NCBI GenBank assembly: GCA_032622095.1
Contig: CP136065.1
Span: forward strand, 113,129,195-113,193,194
Reading direction: 5' to 3'
Length of the DNA stretch: 64,000 bases
Source: Siphonodentalium dalli
Lineage: Eukaryota; Mollusca; Scaphopoda; Gadilida; Siphonodentaliidae
A model generated the notes under the pieces. That model did not search any database. It had not been told where the DNA came from and saw only the letters and a list, made by a program, of their open reading frames with translations. Below are positions 36,782 through 50,870 of this stretch, in pieces (the first letter of the stretch is position 1; each line of letters starts with the position of its first letter). The position numbers and the translations under genes were made by a program.

Positions 36782-38520
36782 CTGCAAGAAGAAAATAAGA
36801 AACTATAAGTCTTGATATATTAACGTAAATAGCGCACTAAACACTGAATGCGAGATATATATGCAGTCTGCGCCAACCACAAATCTATGTTTTGAAAATT
36901 GGTCCCGATTAGACTTGTGGCGACTTGTGATTGGTTGACACTGCATGACGTATTTCTTTTGAGATCAATTATAGTTCCAGACAATCGAACGCGTACATGT
37001 TCTATATATTATCGATTAACCCTTTCTATACTCAATGGATTATCCAATTAAGTCATAAAAGTAAACATTGGAATTGTCTATTATTCATCTGGAGGGTGTA
37101 CAGGAAATATAAGCAGACGACAAATGAAAGTGCAGCACGAATCGTATTTATTGGAGGGAAATGTTTAGATAATAAGTTCTACAAAGTTATTATATCTGAA
37201 CATTCCTATGGGATAACTACTCACAATCGATGATTTAGTATAGACAGGATTAAGGGCGGATACACACATGCATGTAATCTCTGTAATTATCGTGTAGTTG
37301 GCGTTTTACATGGATCATACAGACAATGTAATATGTGTCCACTGATAAACCAATCATTGCCGACGTGCTGACCGCACTGAGTTCTAGTTCCAATTAAGTC
37401 GGAATGTAGAGAATCCGCTAGCTTGGACCGAGTCGCCAGGTCACTTAAAATAATTGTTCGTGGGATAACCCATATGGTGGACGTTCTATCTAAATAATTA
37501 CAAGCCCTCTCTTGATATTTATAGAAGTGGTGGATCAGGATTTCCCCGACTTGGGGCTATATATACATGTATGATCCCCGACTTAGGGCTATATATGATC
37601 CCGAAAGCTACCAGGCGGGTGTGGCTAACTCTGAGCTATTTAAGTAAAACATAATATATTGTACCTTCTTGCCCAGATTATTCCGACCGATACATTAAAC
37701 TTAGTCCCTTGGTGATGTGAAGCTTTCGAGACCCCACGCCAAACAAGCATCATGGTCGAACATGTTCTATATCAAGCCTGTATATGCCAGATGCTTCTGG
37801 TGTTCGTGCATTAATAATTAATAATTTCCGCATCCGAAAGAGAAGACATGTTTTGGACTGGCCTTAAATGTCCTGATATCAGACAGTTTGACTTCGCTTA
37901 TCACTACTCACTTGTCTGGTCTGTTAACAATGAACCGCTCGCATGTGATTAATGTTGTAAATTATTGGTGTGGCCACGTAAAATACATGTAATGAATGTC
38001 TTTTACATACAAAAATTACATGCATGTGTGTATCCACCCTAACCCAGACCAGCAGTATGCAAGAAACTATACATCCCACTTCCGACAAGAAACTATACAT
38101 CTCACTTCCGACACAACAGGGATGTCAGTAAATGGAACAAAAGCATGCATGGCGTCAAATAGTTTTCAAAAATGCAAACTTGTAGTTTGTCGTTGTATTT
38201 TTTTGCATTTCAATATAATCATTTAGCCACATATATTTATTGTAATTGTATCAAGTACATATTTAATTATATTGCTTCTTCAAATAGTTAACGGTTATTG
38301 AATGACAAATAGTGCAGTTCTTACAAATTCGAAGTCAGTTTTGACTCTACAAGTCATGTGTGTGTTATATGGAATCTGTAGAATCAGCGAATCTGTAGAC
38401 TCCCTGAAATATTTAGGAATCTACAGATTTTCTGAAAGTTTTAGGGAATCCGACAAATTCCCTGAATATGGGTCAAAACAAGTTCTAGAGCTTCCCTGTA
38501 AAGATTAGTGTATAGTTATA
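36782..38520. other. Upstream of the last placed exon of gene 2, nothing recognised
   Basis: The missing signal-peptide exon may lie here or beyond. No hydrophobic N-terminal frame with splice borders stood out on the minus strand. Confidence 0.4.
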
Positions 38521-39576
38521 AAAGCTGCTAACACGTATAATGATAGCACATCTGATTAGACATTTAGTTGGTGAACATTCCCAATGTTTCGTCTATCAGG
38601 AAATAAAGCATGAAAAGTACTTGCAATGAACTTCATTCGTAACATATATGCATGTACAGTGGGAGTACCACAAGCACATCTGATATAATACGACGAAGAT
38701 GAGTATGATGGCATATTTTCAATAGGGTTCTTTAATAAAAATCAACGCTAATTTAAAAAAAAAGACTCTTTATTGAAGTTATAATGCGAATTCTCGGTTA
38801 TCAAACCACAAATTTAAACACGACTTAACTGCTTCTTTTGAATTTTGATATCTGGCAACTTTAAATACCCATGCATGGACTCTATAGGGACCTGTAATGG
38901 GATACTTGGCATCCAAACTTCGGAGGAGCCATAACATTGACAAAAAATATAAAATACTAACTGGTGTACCAGGCGTTGCTCGGATTGAGAAAGCGTAATT
39001 TATTAGTGGCCCTTCAAGTCAGTTAAAACAATAATCGTTATTTGGTTTAAAGCTGCTAACACGTATAATGATAGCACATCTGATTAGACATTTAGTTGGT
39101 GAACATTCCCAATGTTTCGTCTATCAGGAAATAAAGCATGAAAAGTACTTGCAATGAACTTCATTCGTAACATATATGCATGTACAGTGGGAGTACCACA
39201 AGCACATCTGATATAATACGATGAAGATGAGTATGATGGCATATTTTCAATAGGGTTCTTTAATAAAAATCAACGCTAATTTAAAAAAAAAGACTCTTTA
39301 TTGAAGTTATAATGCGAATTCTCGGTTATCAAACCACAAATTTAAACACGACTTAACTGCTTCTTTTGAATTTTGATATCTGGCAACTTTAAATACCCAT
39401 GCATGGACTCTATAGGGACCTGTATTGGGATACTTGGCATCCAAACTTCGGAGGAGCCATAACATTGACAAAAAATATCAAATACTAACTGGTGTACCAG
39501 GCGTTGCTCGGATTGAGAAAGCGTAATTTATTAGTGGCCCTTCAAGTCAGTTAAAACAATAATCGTTATTTGGTTT
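38521..39576. repeat. 528-bp tandem duplication (2 copies)
   Basis: The block starting AAAGCTGCTAACACGTATAA at 38,521 begins again at 39,049 and is nearly identical to the end (a few single-base changes such as GACGAAG/GATGAAG). This is a recent duplication. Confidence 0.95.
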
Positions 39577-40330
39577 AAACATGACATATTGCATGACTCT
39601 CCAGCTAAAGTTACATCTATCTTTTAAGTTGAACTTATAATAAACATTATTTATTGATCATATAATGTATTAGTCCCCGTTCAGTCACACGAGGTCAAAT
39701 GCGCATATTCCATGACATTCCACTGGTCAGGCGACCGATATATACCAATCATTAATGACCCTTCAAGTCATTTAAAATAAGTATAAGTCATACGGAGTAA
39801 ACAACACTTATTGCAATTCTCCGGATAAACTTGCATATATATTTTTTTAAGTAGATAATAAACGCTCTTTATTACTAGTTATTAGGGCCTCTTTAAATCA
39901 CATTAGGTCAACAGAACCCGTCCCGTGACATTTCCCGCGCCATTTTAATTTTGTTTTACTAATCTTCCCATATATTTTCTGGACTGATAATAACGCCCTT
40001 TGTTGATCATATAATTTATTAGGCATTTTATGTCATCTGAGGTCAAAGCTGCCTATCACATGACATTACCCTGGTCGGTTGACCCATCTGTACCCATTTT
40101 TCGTACATATCTTCTAAGCTGAAAATGAACGCTCTTTATTGCTCATATATGCCACTTCAAGTCATCTGAGGTCAACGACATATATATTGCATTACACTCT
40201 ACGGGTCAATTTATCCATGTAATTCAATTTTCACCGACCAGATTGCAACCATGTTGCAACGGGTCATATCTAATAACGCTCCCCGGGTCAAATTACCTCT
40301 ATATGCAAATGTTCAGCTCCGTGACCCAGC
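39577..40330. repeat. Degenerate tandem units related to the 528-bp block
   Basis: The words AACGCTCTTTATT, TTCAAGTCA(T/C), GAGGTCAA and CATGACATT(C/A)C recur at irregular 100-130 bp spacing, and occur once or twice in the 528-bp unit. This looks like an older array of the same family. Confidence 0.6.
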
Positions 40331-41487
40331 CAGCCATTAATCGGGCGCCTAAATAAGAAACAAACAATATTGAGTTTAATTAGTATAGATTTCTACTCGA
40401 CACCGACGTCATGCAGTCCCCGGTCGAAATAGCACATGTAACACATAGTTATGGGCACTGCTTCATTTATGTTCGTCTTGTGTCAACTGATTCGCGGACA
40501 ATAAGTGCATTATTAACCCAAGACATTCGAATGTCGACATCGGCTCTCATATCCAAATGGGCATATTTGAGCCATATGTGACATATGAGACAGTGGACAT
40601 ATCACGGCGGACCCACTCCGCAAACATTGTATATTGTTGTTACATTTATATAAAATATACACAATCTTCTCCAAATTGGAGTTCCATAATAAATTTATAG
40701 AAACATCCGAGAACACGTCGGGTTTCAAATAAAAGGCTGGTACTTAATTGACTTCTGTGGCGACAAATTGTGGCATTTGATAGATAAAATAAGGGGGTGG
40801 ACAGGAAAATACTCTAGGTTGAATTTTTGGACCAATCACCCCGGGAATGCAAGTTTTGTTCCTTTCAGATCTCGGACACCCACCCCTCCAACACATTTTT
40901 TTCCAAGGGCAATTGGGAACCCACCCCAAAGTTACGGTGGCAATATTATATATGATATGGCAGGCAGAGGTGTGAAATGACCATCTGGATGCAATGCAAA
41001 TCAGTTAAGCTTAATAAAAAGCAACATAAATCTCAGAAAATAACAAAACACTCACTAACTAAACTTGTGAAATAACATTCAGCATCCATGCATACCCATA
41101 GGTTACCCGCAGTATATGTGCGGCGTATTCTCTCACGTTGTTACTAGCCCCGGCTAGATGACTAAACGGTGGCCTAATCCTTTGTATTAATTATATAATT
41201 TTCATCTGCAATCTGTTTCATTAACCAATAACAAATAATTGAAGAACACTGATAAAATATACATGACATTGTATTCTTTAAAAATGGAAGAAAACGGGGG
41301 TTTATAACGAACTCGCTGGTCCGCCGCACCCAACCCTCAACTGCACCACCATATACGTCGTATTTACCACTCCCCTTACATAACTTTTGCAGCGTATACT
41401 AGTATATATGTTCCTGCTTTACGTCATTGTAGTATACATGGGACACATGTATACTACCATGATTTATAGAGCATGCACGTATATAGG
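40331..41487. other. No recognised feature
   Basis: Low-complexity AT-rich sequence with short chance ORFs only. Confidence 0.4.
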
Positions 41488-41609
41488 AGATATCTTCAAA
41501 TAAATTGAAGATATCTCTAAATATTTGAAGATATCTTCAAATGTTTGCAGATATCTGTAAATATTTTAGGATATCTGCAAATATTTAGAAATATCTTCAA
41601 GTATTTGAG
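41488..41609. repeat. ~22-bp tandem array of GATATC hairpin units
   Basis: GATATCTTCAAAT(A/G)(A/T)TT and its complement alternate for 120 bp, so each unit can pair with its neighbour. Confidence 0.8.
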
Positions 41610-41811
41610 TTTATGTTAATTTGGCTGTCGATAGAAACAATCGCCCTCCAAATAAATGTATTCTTTTCCGACAACTCGTTATAACGGTAAAATACGACTC
41701 GTTATAACGGCCTGCAAGTCGTTATAACTTCCCTTTTCCCTTTCCCCTTCCGATCCCTAAAAATTTGAATTTACAGAAAGCGGTATAAATTTAACCAAAA
41801 ATCATCATTTT

Positions 41812-44800
41812 ACTCTAGTAGCTCATGGTGGTTTTGTATGCACTTGTGTGTCCAGAGCAAAACTCTTCACGAATCCACTAATTGAAGGTACACGAACAAT
41901 ATTTGGTTGGTGACACATTTCCCATTGAAGGCGAAATGGGTCAAATGGCCACGCCCCTTTTTGCGCGAAGTACTACCACCCGCCTTGAATATATCTCCAG
42001 AACCGTTGGACATAGGGGGTCGTGTGACCACATTATGGGGGGTCAGTAATACATATTCATATCCAAATGTCAATGGTTTTTAAGATAATTGACAAAAACC
42101 AAAACAAAAAAACATTTTAAGGGCCTGAACCCCAATTTTGGGATTCAGCACTTTTATCTCAAAGTTGAGCCCCCAATTAGAATTTTATTGACCTATATCC
42201 ATCGGTGCCATATACAGGTATCATTTCTGATATTGTCTGTACCATTATCGGATGGGATTGACCTTCAAGGAGCTCTTGATCCTGAAAATAAGATTTTTGG
42301 ATGGAATATATTGGTCGTAGAATGAAAAACAGACATTTTCCCAATAACAAAGATGTTGAGGAAATCATCAATTATAGGGTATTTGATCAGTAACCTAAAA
42401 CTCCTACACAAAGGTTACCTGGTGATATAATTTGAATGTAGTTCATCTTTTGTTATCTAGATTCCATGGCCTTTGATGTGAGATGGCTGCCAAAATGGTT
42501 ATAAATGGAATTACATATATCACATTAGCAATATACTTGTAAATGAGTTCACTGTGTTATTTTCGTTAAACTTATGGGAGAACAGGGTGTTTTTATGGTA
42601 TGCTAATGTTGAATTGAATTATACTCAGCCCACAAGTAGGTTTAGTAAATGTTGAGTTACTACAATTTGATCAATCAGTATGATTCGGTAGTCGAGCAGG
42701 TTGTGTCTTTATCAGTCCCACATCAATTTTGATTGGCTGCATCACCATTCTGTATAAAGGTTCTACAATTTCCCTAACACGTACATTATTTTAGAACAAA
42801 TAATGGCTAGCCTGGCATGATTGTCTATATTTATATCCTGATATATGTATATGTACACGTAGATGTATATTTGCCCTAAATTGTTTCTGGTTCAAATTTG
42901 GGAGTTTGTAAGAAAATAAGTCATAAGAAAGATGCAGTTGCAGTAATATTAAAATATATTGTCCTGTTCAAAACTAACAAATACATGTCTATTGATTATT
43001 GGTGTGATATCCAGTAATAAAGACTAAAATAATCCTTCCAGATTACTTTAGTCCAGTTATTATAAATCCACACATTAAACATATAGGGCTTCCATACATA
43101 CATAATATTTTCCAACTTGACAATCGTTCCTTAATTGTGTTCAACTGAGTGAGTACATGTGAGGTTCATGGAAATTTATTTGGCAAGCTTGATTCTAAAG
43201 TGTCTAGCTTTATGGGCTTGAAATTCCGAATGCAATCCTGTTGCGTTGTGAGCTCAGAGTGAGTTAGAAGAAAAATACAAGCGTCAGTTGATATGCAGAT
43301 ATAAATACATACAAATCTACATTCTGCAGGTAGCCATGCTATGCAATCCTCCCTCATGTTTCAACTTATCAAGGAAAAATGATCACATTACCAATGACTA
43401 TGATAGTCAGATGTTTTTGTAGATTTTGTAGATTTGTGGATGTTGTAGATTTTGTAGATTTGTGGATGTTGTAATGCAATATAGATCTCCATTATAGTTG
43501 CACAAATTTATTTTTCATTTCGTCCCTTTAAATTGACTTTTATTTTTTATGTATGTATATGTGCCACTGCAAAAATGTAAGTAAAAGTACTGTAAACCGT
43601 TTGGTTTGATGTTATAGGCACAGGAGATATATATATATATATATACTTTACATGTCAAATATTGTGAACCCTGCAGGTACGTGTATGTGTGTCAGTCGCA
43701 TTATGTGTGTGATGTACATGTAGTAACTACATGTATATTCTAGTGAAATTTATGGTCTGCACTCTGCAGTATTTCGAAAACATGCTATGGCCATGCCTAC
43801 ATATACATATGTACACTGATTCTAACACAATGATTGTCAGGTTATAATCTATGTTTGAGGAAAGTTACTATGTATTTTTCATTTGTGTTGCATTTGTCAA
43901 TGTTAATGGGTCCCAGGAGACCAGATGTTACTAGTGCAGAGCCCATTTAATTTCATGAGACTGGTGGACTTCATGTCTATACTTATAAATAAACATGACT
44001 CTGAGTCTTATCAGACCAAGACGGTATTGTGTAGGTTTTACTAGAATTATATTTAGAAAAGACTCAACCATTATTTTTCCACTGCCCTATATATCACAAT
44101 ATATTCATTTGGCAGTATTCATCCCAAGTTTAGTGGTGATGCTAATACATTTGGTATGATAGTCAGGTAGAGCAAAGCGATCTGAACAAATCGAGGATAA
44201 GCCACTATGTGTAGAAAACATTAAAAACATGTATATTGTGAAATATTTTAATAATGGGTGCTGGTTTTTACAAACTGGCCATAATTGAGATGACTATTCC
44301 TGTTGTTTACCAAACATCAGCGTACACATTAAATATTTTGAAGTTATATGTTCTTGAATGTTTCATACAGACACTGACTTTTGCACAAATTACTCGGATT
44401 AGCCAAACAATGCAAAAATAACCAACTTTAGGTAAAATGATGGTACTATTTCTTAACAGAATCGCTTTGACCTACAAACATCATAGCAATCCAGCAGTAC
44501 CCATCAGCATAACATAAAATTAGCAGGACCACTTAACCTGGGGTGGTATTGAAAATGAAAAGATATTTAAAATGGTAAGTTATGAGGGCTATTAGGTATT
44601 ATGAAGAATTATGTTAGTGAAATTAAAGACCCTCATCTTCTCCAACCTGCAAGTGCTGCAACTAATTTGGGACTGACAAAGGCTCATTCTACTATTGATT
44701 GAATAGTGATGATTCCATCATTTCCTGAAACTTTTTGTGAGATGGGGTGTCCTTTTGGAAGAATTGATTACTTCTGAAATATATACTGGTATATAATTTT

Positions 44801-45844
44801 TATTATGGTCATCTCTTTTCTGATTACAACATGTTTTTACTATACCCAGATGCAATGCCCATTTTAAGATCGCAACATATGGCTGCTGCATGAAGCAAAC
44901 AGCTGGTCATTCCATTTAGTAAAAGTGATTTAGCATGTTTCATAGCTTGGTCACTTAAATCAGATCAGCTGTTAAATGTTGATAACAAATTTTGAAAACC
45001 TGTTTTGTTCAATCTGTATATTTCTGTTGATTAGAACACAATTGTTACCTGATTTTTGGTAAAGCACACCAGTTTCCAAGGCATGTTCAGTCGGGAAGAG
45101 CTCATGTTGTGTGTCGGGGTCAACACATCATCAGCAGCAATTTCCAGCTAATCCCATTGTGTGTGGTCAATTGTGCTCTTAAGTCGATCAGAGAATGCGG
45201 ATAGTTCTTTAAAAAGTGCCATACATATGATGTGGCCTTGGTGGTATTGTATACTTGTGGTGCATAACATGCTGAAATCGGTTTTTGGCAATTATCTTAA
45301 AAAACATTGACTTTTGGATATGAAAATGTATTACTGACCCCCCATAATGTGGATTTTCAGGGTCAAGAGCTCATTGAAGGTCAATCCCATCCGATAACGG
45401 TACAGAAATTATACCTATATGTGGCACCGATGGATATAGATCAATAAAATTCTAATTGGGGGCTCAGCTTTGAGATAAAAGTGTTGAACCCCAAAATTTT
45501 GGGGTTCAGGCCCTTAAAAATGGATTTTGTTTTGTTTTTGGCAATTATCTTAAAAACCATTGACTTTTGGATATGAAAATGTATTACTGACTCCCCATAA
45601 AGTGACCATTCCGCACATTTTGAGTGGTCAGACGACTCCCTATGTCCAACGGTTCTGGATATATAGTCACGGCGGGTGGTAATACTTCGCGCAAAAAGGG
45701 GCGTGGCCATTTGACCCATTTCGCCCTCAATGGGAAATGTGTCAACAACCAAATATTGTTTGTGTACCTTCAATTAGTGGATTCGTGAAGAGTTTTGCTC
45801 TGGACATACAAGTGCATACAAAACCACCATGAGCTACTAGAGTA
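41812..45844. mobile_element. 4.0-kb element with ~480-bp inverted repeats
   Basis: The left arm (41,812-42,290) starts TACTCTAGTAGCTCATGGTG and the right arm (45,353-45,844) is its reverse complement, with moderate divergence and small indels. A ~55-bp part of the right arm (GGCAATTATCTTAAAAA...) is duplicated just inside at 45,286-45,345. The interior (42,291-45,352) has no ORF above about 65 codons. No convincing TSD was found. Confidence 0.8.
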
Positions 45845-47613
45845 TTTGGATTCTAGTCATATTTCAACAAGAAATGAGCAGACCTCTTCAATATAACTGA
45901 GGCATGCCACTACATATGAATATTCCAACTCAATAGAACCAAAACTATCACTTCAATTCAAAATGGTGGCCAAATTATGGAAAATGGTGGATATTGCCCC
46001 AGCGTATCCTGCAATTGCTTACAAGTTGTGCTTGATGAATAAAATCTTCTAATATGCATATTGAATACCAACATTGCTGATGCACCTTGGTTAATACTTT
46101 GGCATCATGGTGTTTATTGTTTTGATCTGTCTTAAATGTGTAACAATGAGGTGTTTTAAATATATTTCACTTGGGTATCAAATGGAAATGTTAACCAGAA
46201 ATTAATATTAATATTTTCTTTGTCATCATATGGAATCGTATTAAACCGGATCGCATAATATCAGCCTAAACATATTGACAGGATGCCATGACTAAAAACC
46301 GCCCGGAGGATCCGATCAGCCCAGACCGGCCACATTTATAGGCGGGATTTTATAGACCATAACAGTGCGGGATATCAAACATCCCCACACATGCAGGCCA
46401 CGCATAACTGCCGATATTAACCCTTAACTTGCCAGAATATGGTCGCCATGCATCGTACCGCTAAGAACTCCACACATATTAGTAGCGGAAGGAATCAGGG
46501 AGCTAAATGTGTTCTAGAGTCGGGGAACGAGTACACCGTGGAATTGCTAAAGGTGAAGTAGTCTTGATTGACAGCCGTCTTGTTCCAAGTATGGTTGGAG
46601 TCAGGTCCGTCCTGGTTAAAGGTGAAGGTAACTGAATAATGACCTTCACCTGATACATGCGACACGTTATTAAAGGATGACATCGCGTTTATTTGATTTG
46701 TACATCATATCTAAATAATTTAAACTGGTGAATGAATGGGGGAATGGATTTTTGTGAGCGGGAAATTTATTTAACTAGCTGCTGTAGTTCTGGATTTGTC
46801 CAGATCAAATTTGGCTGTGGGATAGCCCTGTCGTACACTTGGGGATTTATTTTAAAAAGTAAACACATGACCTATGATTTTTCGTCCATTTTCGTGATCA
46901 ACTGGTGTCAATCTAGCCGGGTAAACATCACTGATATGGCCTGCAGGCTTCAATTCAGTGAATTTGGCCGAAACGTTAACACTGTCGCCTTTAGTTCCGT
47001 GATTCCGGAACTACCATCGACTACATTCGCGCCATCCACCAAAGCCATGGCAGGCAATTAACACTCGAAATGCCGACATCACGATATGTTTGTCGCGAAC
47101 AATTTAAGCTAACCAGCCCAGGCCGCCCCTGGGGCGCCTGGTGTGATGGGTTCACACGAAAACGCACCACGCACGGACGGGGGCCGCGCACACAAACGTG
47201 CCGCTATTAACTACTGACTTGCCAGAATTTCAATATTTTCGCATTCGTGAGAACACCACACATGTATGTCTATCGGAACTATCGTCGACTAGATGCTCGA
47301 AGTAATAAGGAATATTGCCCAACAAATCCTGGCAATTAACACTCAAACTGTCGCCATCGCCGATTATGTGTGCCGCGAATGAAGCGAACAACCCTGATCG
47401 CCTTGTGGTGTCTAATTAGGATGGTTTTAGTGGACAGCACATTGCTAACTAGTGTTTCCTGAAAACCCATGCACGCCATTCCGTGTACGGAAGTTGATTT
47501 TAATGTACACTCAGCCTTGTATGGACGTGACGATATGGGGTTAAGGGTGTGCGTACATGGTGAGTGTCGGGTCTGGGTGATCATTTTACGTGTATGTTTT
47601 CACGGATGGTGGC

Positions 47614-47614
<1 letters not shown>
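45845..47614. other. Intergenic; weak local duplication
   Basis: Words such as CTTGCCAGAAT, AACACCACACAT and GGCAATTAACACTC occur at about 46,430-47,060 and again at 47,220-47,350, suggesting an old duplication. A 62-codon minus-strand ORF at 46,495-46,683 has four N-glycosylation sequons but no splice support. Confidence 0.4.

Positions 47615-47697
<83 letters not shown>
47615..47697. repeat. (TA)n microsatellite
   Basis: About 40 TA units with one G interruption. The Tyr/Ile ORFs here are artefacts. Confidence 0.97.
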
Positions 47698-47698
<1 letters not shown>

Positions 47699-47699
47699 G

Positions 47700-48350
47700 G
47701 ATGGCGGCGATAGTGGGTTGGGCCGTTGGGTTATAAGTACTTATATTGCATGGGACACTGTCGGGTCTGTTTGAACACTTCATGTACATGTTTTCAAGAC
47801 TTGTCACGTGTATGGCCGCGTTGATATAGGGTTGGTGCGTACGTACTTATATTGCATGACACAATTACGGTATATTTGGATATTTCATGTGTACGTTATC
47901 AAGGCTGGTCACATGGACGCGGCGACAGGCGGTTGAAGTGCACCTATACTCATATTGTCTGGGACTCTGTAGGGTCTGTTTGGAAATTTCATGTGCATGC
48001 TTTCAAACTGGTCACACGTAGGGACGTGGCGACATGTGGTTCGTGTGCGTACTTATATTGCATGGGACACAGTCGGATCTATTTCATAGTCATGTGTATG
48101 TTCCAAGGCAGGTCACATGGACCTGAAATATGGGGATGGTGTGTGCGTATTTATATTGCATCGGACACTGTCGGGTCTATTTGAACAGTTCATGTGCATG
48201 TTCCCATGGCTGGTGACGAGGACGTGGTATAAGGGTTGTGGTGTATTAACTTATATAGAATGGAACATTGTCGGGTCTGTTTGAACACTTCATGTGTATG
48301 TTCTCAGAGTTTGTCACACGGCCGTGGCGACAGAGGGTTGGATTGTACGG
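47700..48350. repeat. ~100-106-bp tandem repeat, about 6 copies
   Basis: The block ACTTATATTGCATGGGACAC...TCGGGTCTGTTTGAACA...CATGTGTATGTT...GGTCAC recurs at about 47,741, 47,846, 47,952, 48,051, 48,151 and 48,251, with 15-25% divergence by eye. Confidence 0.88.
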
Positions 48351-48460
48351 ACACCTGGGTGATTTCAAAACCAGGGGGCATTATGAAAAGTTCAAAATCC
48401 CCCCGGTTGGTTATTTTCCAACAGTTGGAAACATTGACGCACCAGATGACGTGGGGATTT

Positions 48461-49066
48461 GTGTGTGGCTGAAGGGACGCGAGACCAGGATATGGCTAGA
48501 CGGTCTACGATGGGCGGGGCGGGTTGTCCAATTTGTAATCTCTTAACCGCATGGCCCTTAAATTGAACCAACATATACCAACATTTACCTAAAATTTTAA
48601 TTGTTGGGCATTTCTGACCGGACTGGACGATCTACATCTGATTTAAAAAAAAAACATGACTGCGATATCTTGGATTTCTACATTTGATTTAATTGTAACT
48701 GCAGCCGTCATTTATTCGGATTATTTACAGGCATTGTCATCTCCATATGGGAGCTATCGAATTTGTGTGTGGCTGAAGGAACGCGAGACAATGATATGGC
48801 TAGACGGTCTACGATGGGCGGGGCGGGTTGTCCAACTTGTAATCTCTTAACCGCATGCCCCTTAAATTGAACCACCATATACAAACATATACCTAAAATT
48901 TTAATTGTTCGACATTACTGACCGGACTGGACTATCTACATCTGATTTAAAAAAAACATGACTGCGCTATCTTGGATTTCTACATTTGATTTCATTGAAA
49001 CTGCAGCCGTCATTTAGTCGGATTATTTACAGGCATTGTCATCTCCATATGGGAGCTATCGAATTT
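48461..49066. repeat. 304-bp tandem duplication (2 copies)
   Basis: The block starting GTGTGTGGCTGAAG recurs at 48,765 and is nearly identical through CATATGGGAGCTATCGAATTT. Each copy encodes the same short chance frame (GRVVQ). Confidence 0.92.
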
Positions 49067-50454
49067 GAATTTTTTTCGATCAAAAACATTGCCATGGGCA
49101 GCCATCTTTGATTGTGTATCACTAATTCCTTTCGCGCTATCTACAACCAAAATCTTTCTTTAGCTCTATCCTAATTTAATATGCATGTTTGTGATTTCAT
49201 TTATATGCGATTTCTCAAATAGTTGCCAGCGGCCATCTTGGATTTTTCTCTTTGCATCACTAAATCATTTGGCACTCAATACAGCTTGCATCTTTTATCC
49301 GATCGTTCCCAAATGTCATATGCATGATCGAGATAAGATGAAATGTTTAAAAAACATGGCTTGTATCATTTAATATTTAAGCTGAGTACATAATTCGTGA
49401 ATAGCCCATGCGTGATCTGTATCACATCTATAATGAAGCTATCGAATTTGAACTATTTTCGATGAAAAAGATAGCCACCAACAGCCTTGATTTAATTAAT
49501 TGTGTTGTAACTAATTAGTCATTTTGACGTTCTCTATATATTCAGCATCTTTCGCTTGATTGCATGATCCCAGGCAAATAGCATATGCATTTTGTCACAA
49601 CCAAAGAGGAAGTAAAACACCTTCATTAAAACATACAGTTCCATTTTAAATGTGTCTGTTCGTGTTGAAAATTCAACCACCCTTGCCATCCATGTTTATC
49701 TCACAGTCAACACCAAATAACCCAAAACAAATTTAATATCATAATTATATTCTAATTAACATAATACTAAAGTTCCGGTATTGTTATCGATACAATTGCT
49801 CTTACGTCACTGTGCGTGTCGAAAATACACGTGTGTCTGATTAAAAACACGAGGCCGACTTAGGGGCTAATTGTGTGATAAATAATTAAACATATATATT
49901 AAATTTATAATAGTTTCCAAATATACGTGATTAAAATGTGGTAAAATGGTTCATGGGTGACCTGATGTATGCATCTTTATTTTCTTGTTGCATATAATGT
50001 TTCTCTGCATGTAAAACTTCTGATGGAGATGATCCCGACATGTTCTCTGCCATGATTCCTATTTTTGACGTCTCGCACGTATATATATATATATGGCCAA
50101 AACTGCTGACCTTCGTCTGTTTTATCGGTACACTGATGACCAATGCGGGCTATTAGACGTATTTCAGTTGGTATCTGGACGGTGTATAGAACGGAATTTT
50201 GAGTAGTATATATGCTTATATAAACATCGTGTATGTCGTGTATGGCTATGGGCGTTGTAATGTGATGATGTGGTGTCACTGCCAATACCAATAAAAGGCA
50301 GATCTGACCATGCACGAAGGCGGCAGGTTTGAAGAAGTTATGCCGGCTTTCAGTTCCCTATACTGCATACCGTGGGAGGAACTGATTACACCAATTCAAT
50401 ACAAAGAGCATATTCGCTAAATATGTTGCACGTCTTCAATGTGTCCAGAAAGGG
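49067..50454. other. Diverged repeats, no gene
   Basis: A GAGCTATCGAATTTGAA...GCAGCC motif at about 49,053 recurs at about 49,436, so the array to the left may extend as an old diverged unit. Beyond ~49,600 nothing was recognised. Confidence 0.45.
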
Positions 50455-50870
50455 TAAATAACTCTAAAATAAAAGCATAAAGCATTTATATGTCGCAAAA
50501 TGACAAAAACTCCGCCAAAATGACTGATTGAACTCAAAATCGCAGGTGCGCAGGTTCCCATGCTGATTGACTTGTGCCAAGTTTAAACGAAATTTACTGA
50601 AAATGACGAAATACAGGCTCGGACAAAAGATGCGTCCCAGGATGTACGATTCTATGTCGAAAAGGGCAATAACTTCGCCAAATGAGTCCGATCGAAATCA
50701 AAATGGTAGGTGTCCAGCTTCCCATGCTGGTTGTTATATGTGCCAAGTTTTTAAAAAATATTACCAGAAAATGACAGAATACAGGCTTGGACAATGTTAT
50801 GGTCGCACGCACGCACGGACACACGAACGCACGCACGGACGAGTGTCATTACTATATATATAGTCCTCCG
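50455..50870. mobile_element. RTE-like LINE 3' end relic with CGCACGCACGGA tail
   Basis: Two ~190-bp units are present, with landmarks GGCAATAACTTCGCCAAA, TTCCCATGCTG, TGTGCCAAGTTT and GAATACAGGCT. They are followed by GCACGCACGGACACACGAAC and TATAGTCCTCCGACGG. I recognise this 3'-UTR style from RTE-type LINEs common in molluscs; there is no coding remnant. Confidence 0.5.

Noticed and set aside
37640-37760. Possible signal-peptide exon of gene 2 ending AAGAAG before GTACAA
   Set aside because: The open frame is not hydrophobic and its donor phase does not match the phase-0 helix exon.
46495-46683. 62-codon minus-strand ORF with four N-glycosylation sequons
   Set aside because: No splice borders, no family signature and no continuation; sequons are expected by chance in Asn/Ser-rich AT-rich sequence.
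46732-47061. 109-codon plus-strand ORF
   Set aside because: No recognisable domain, no splice signals, and it overlaps a locally duplicated stretch; indistinguishable from chance.
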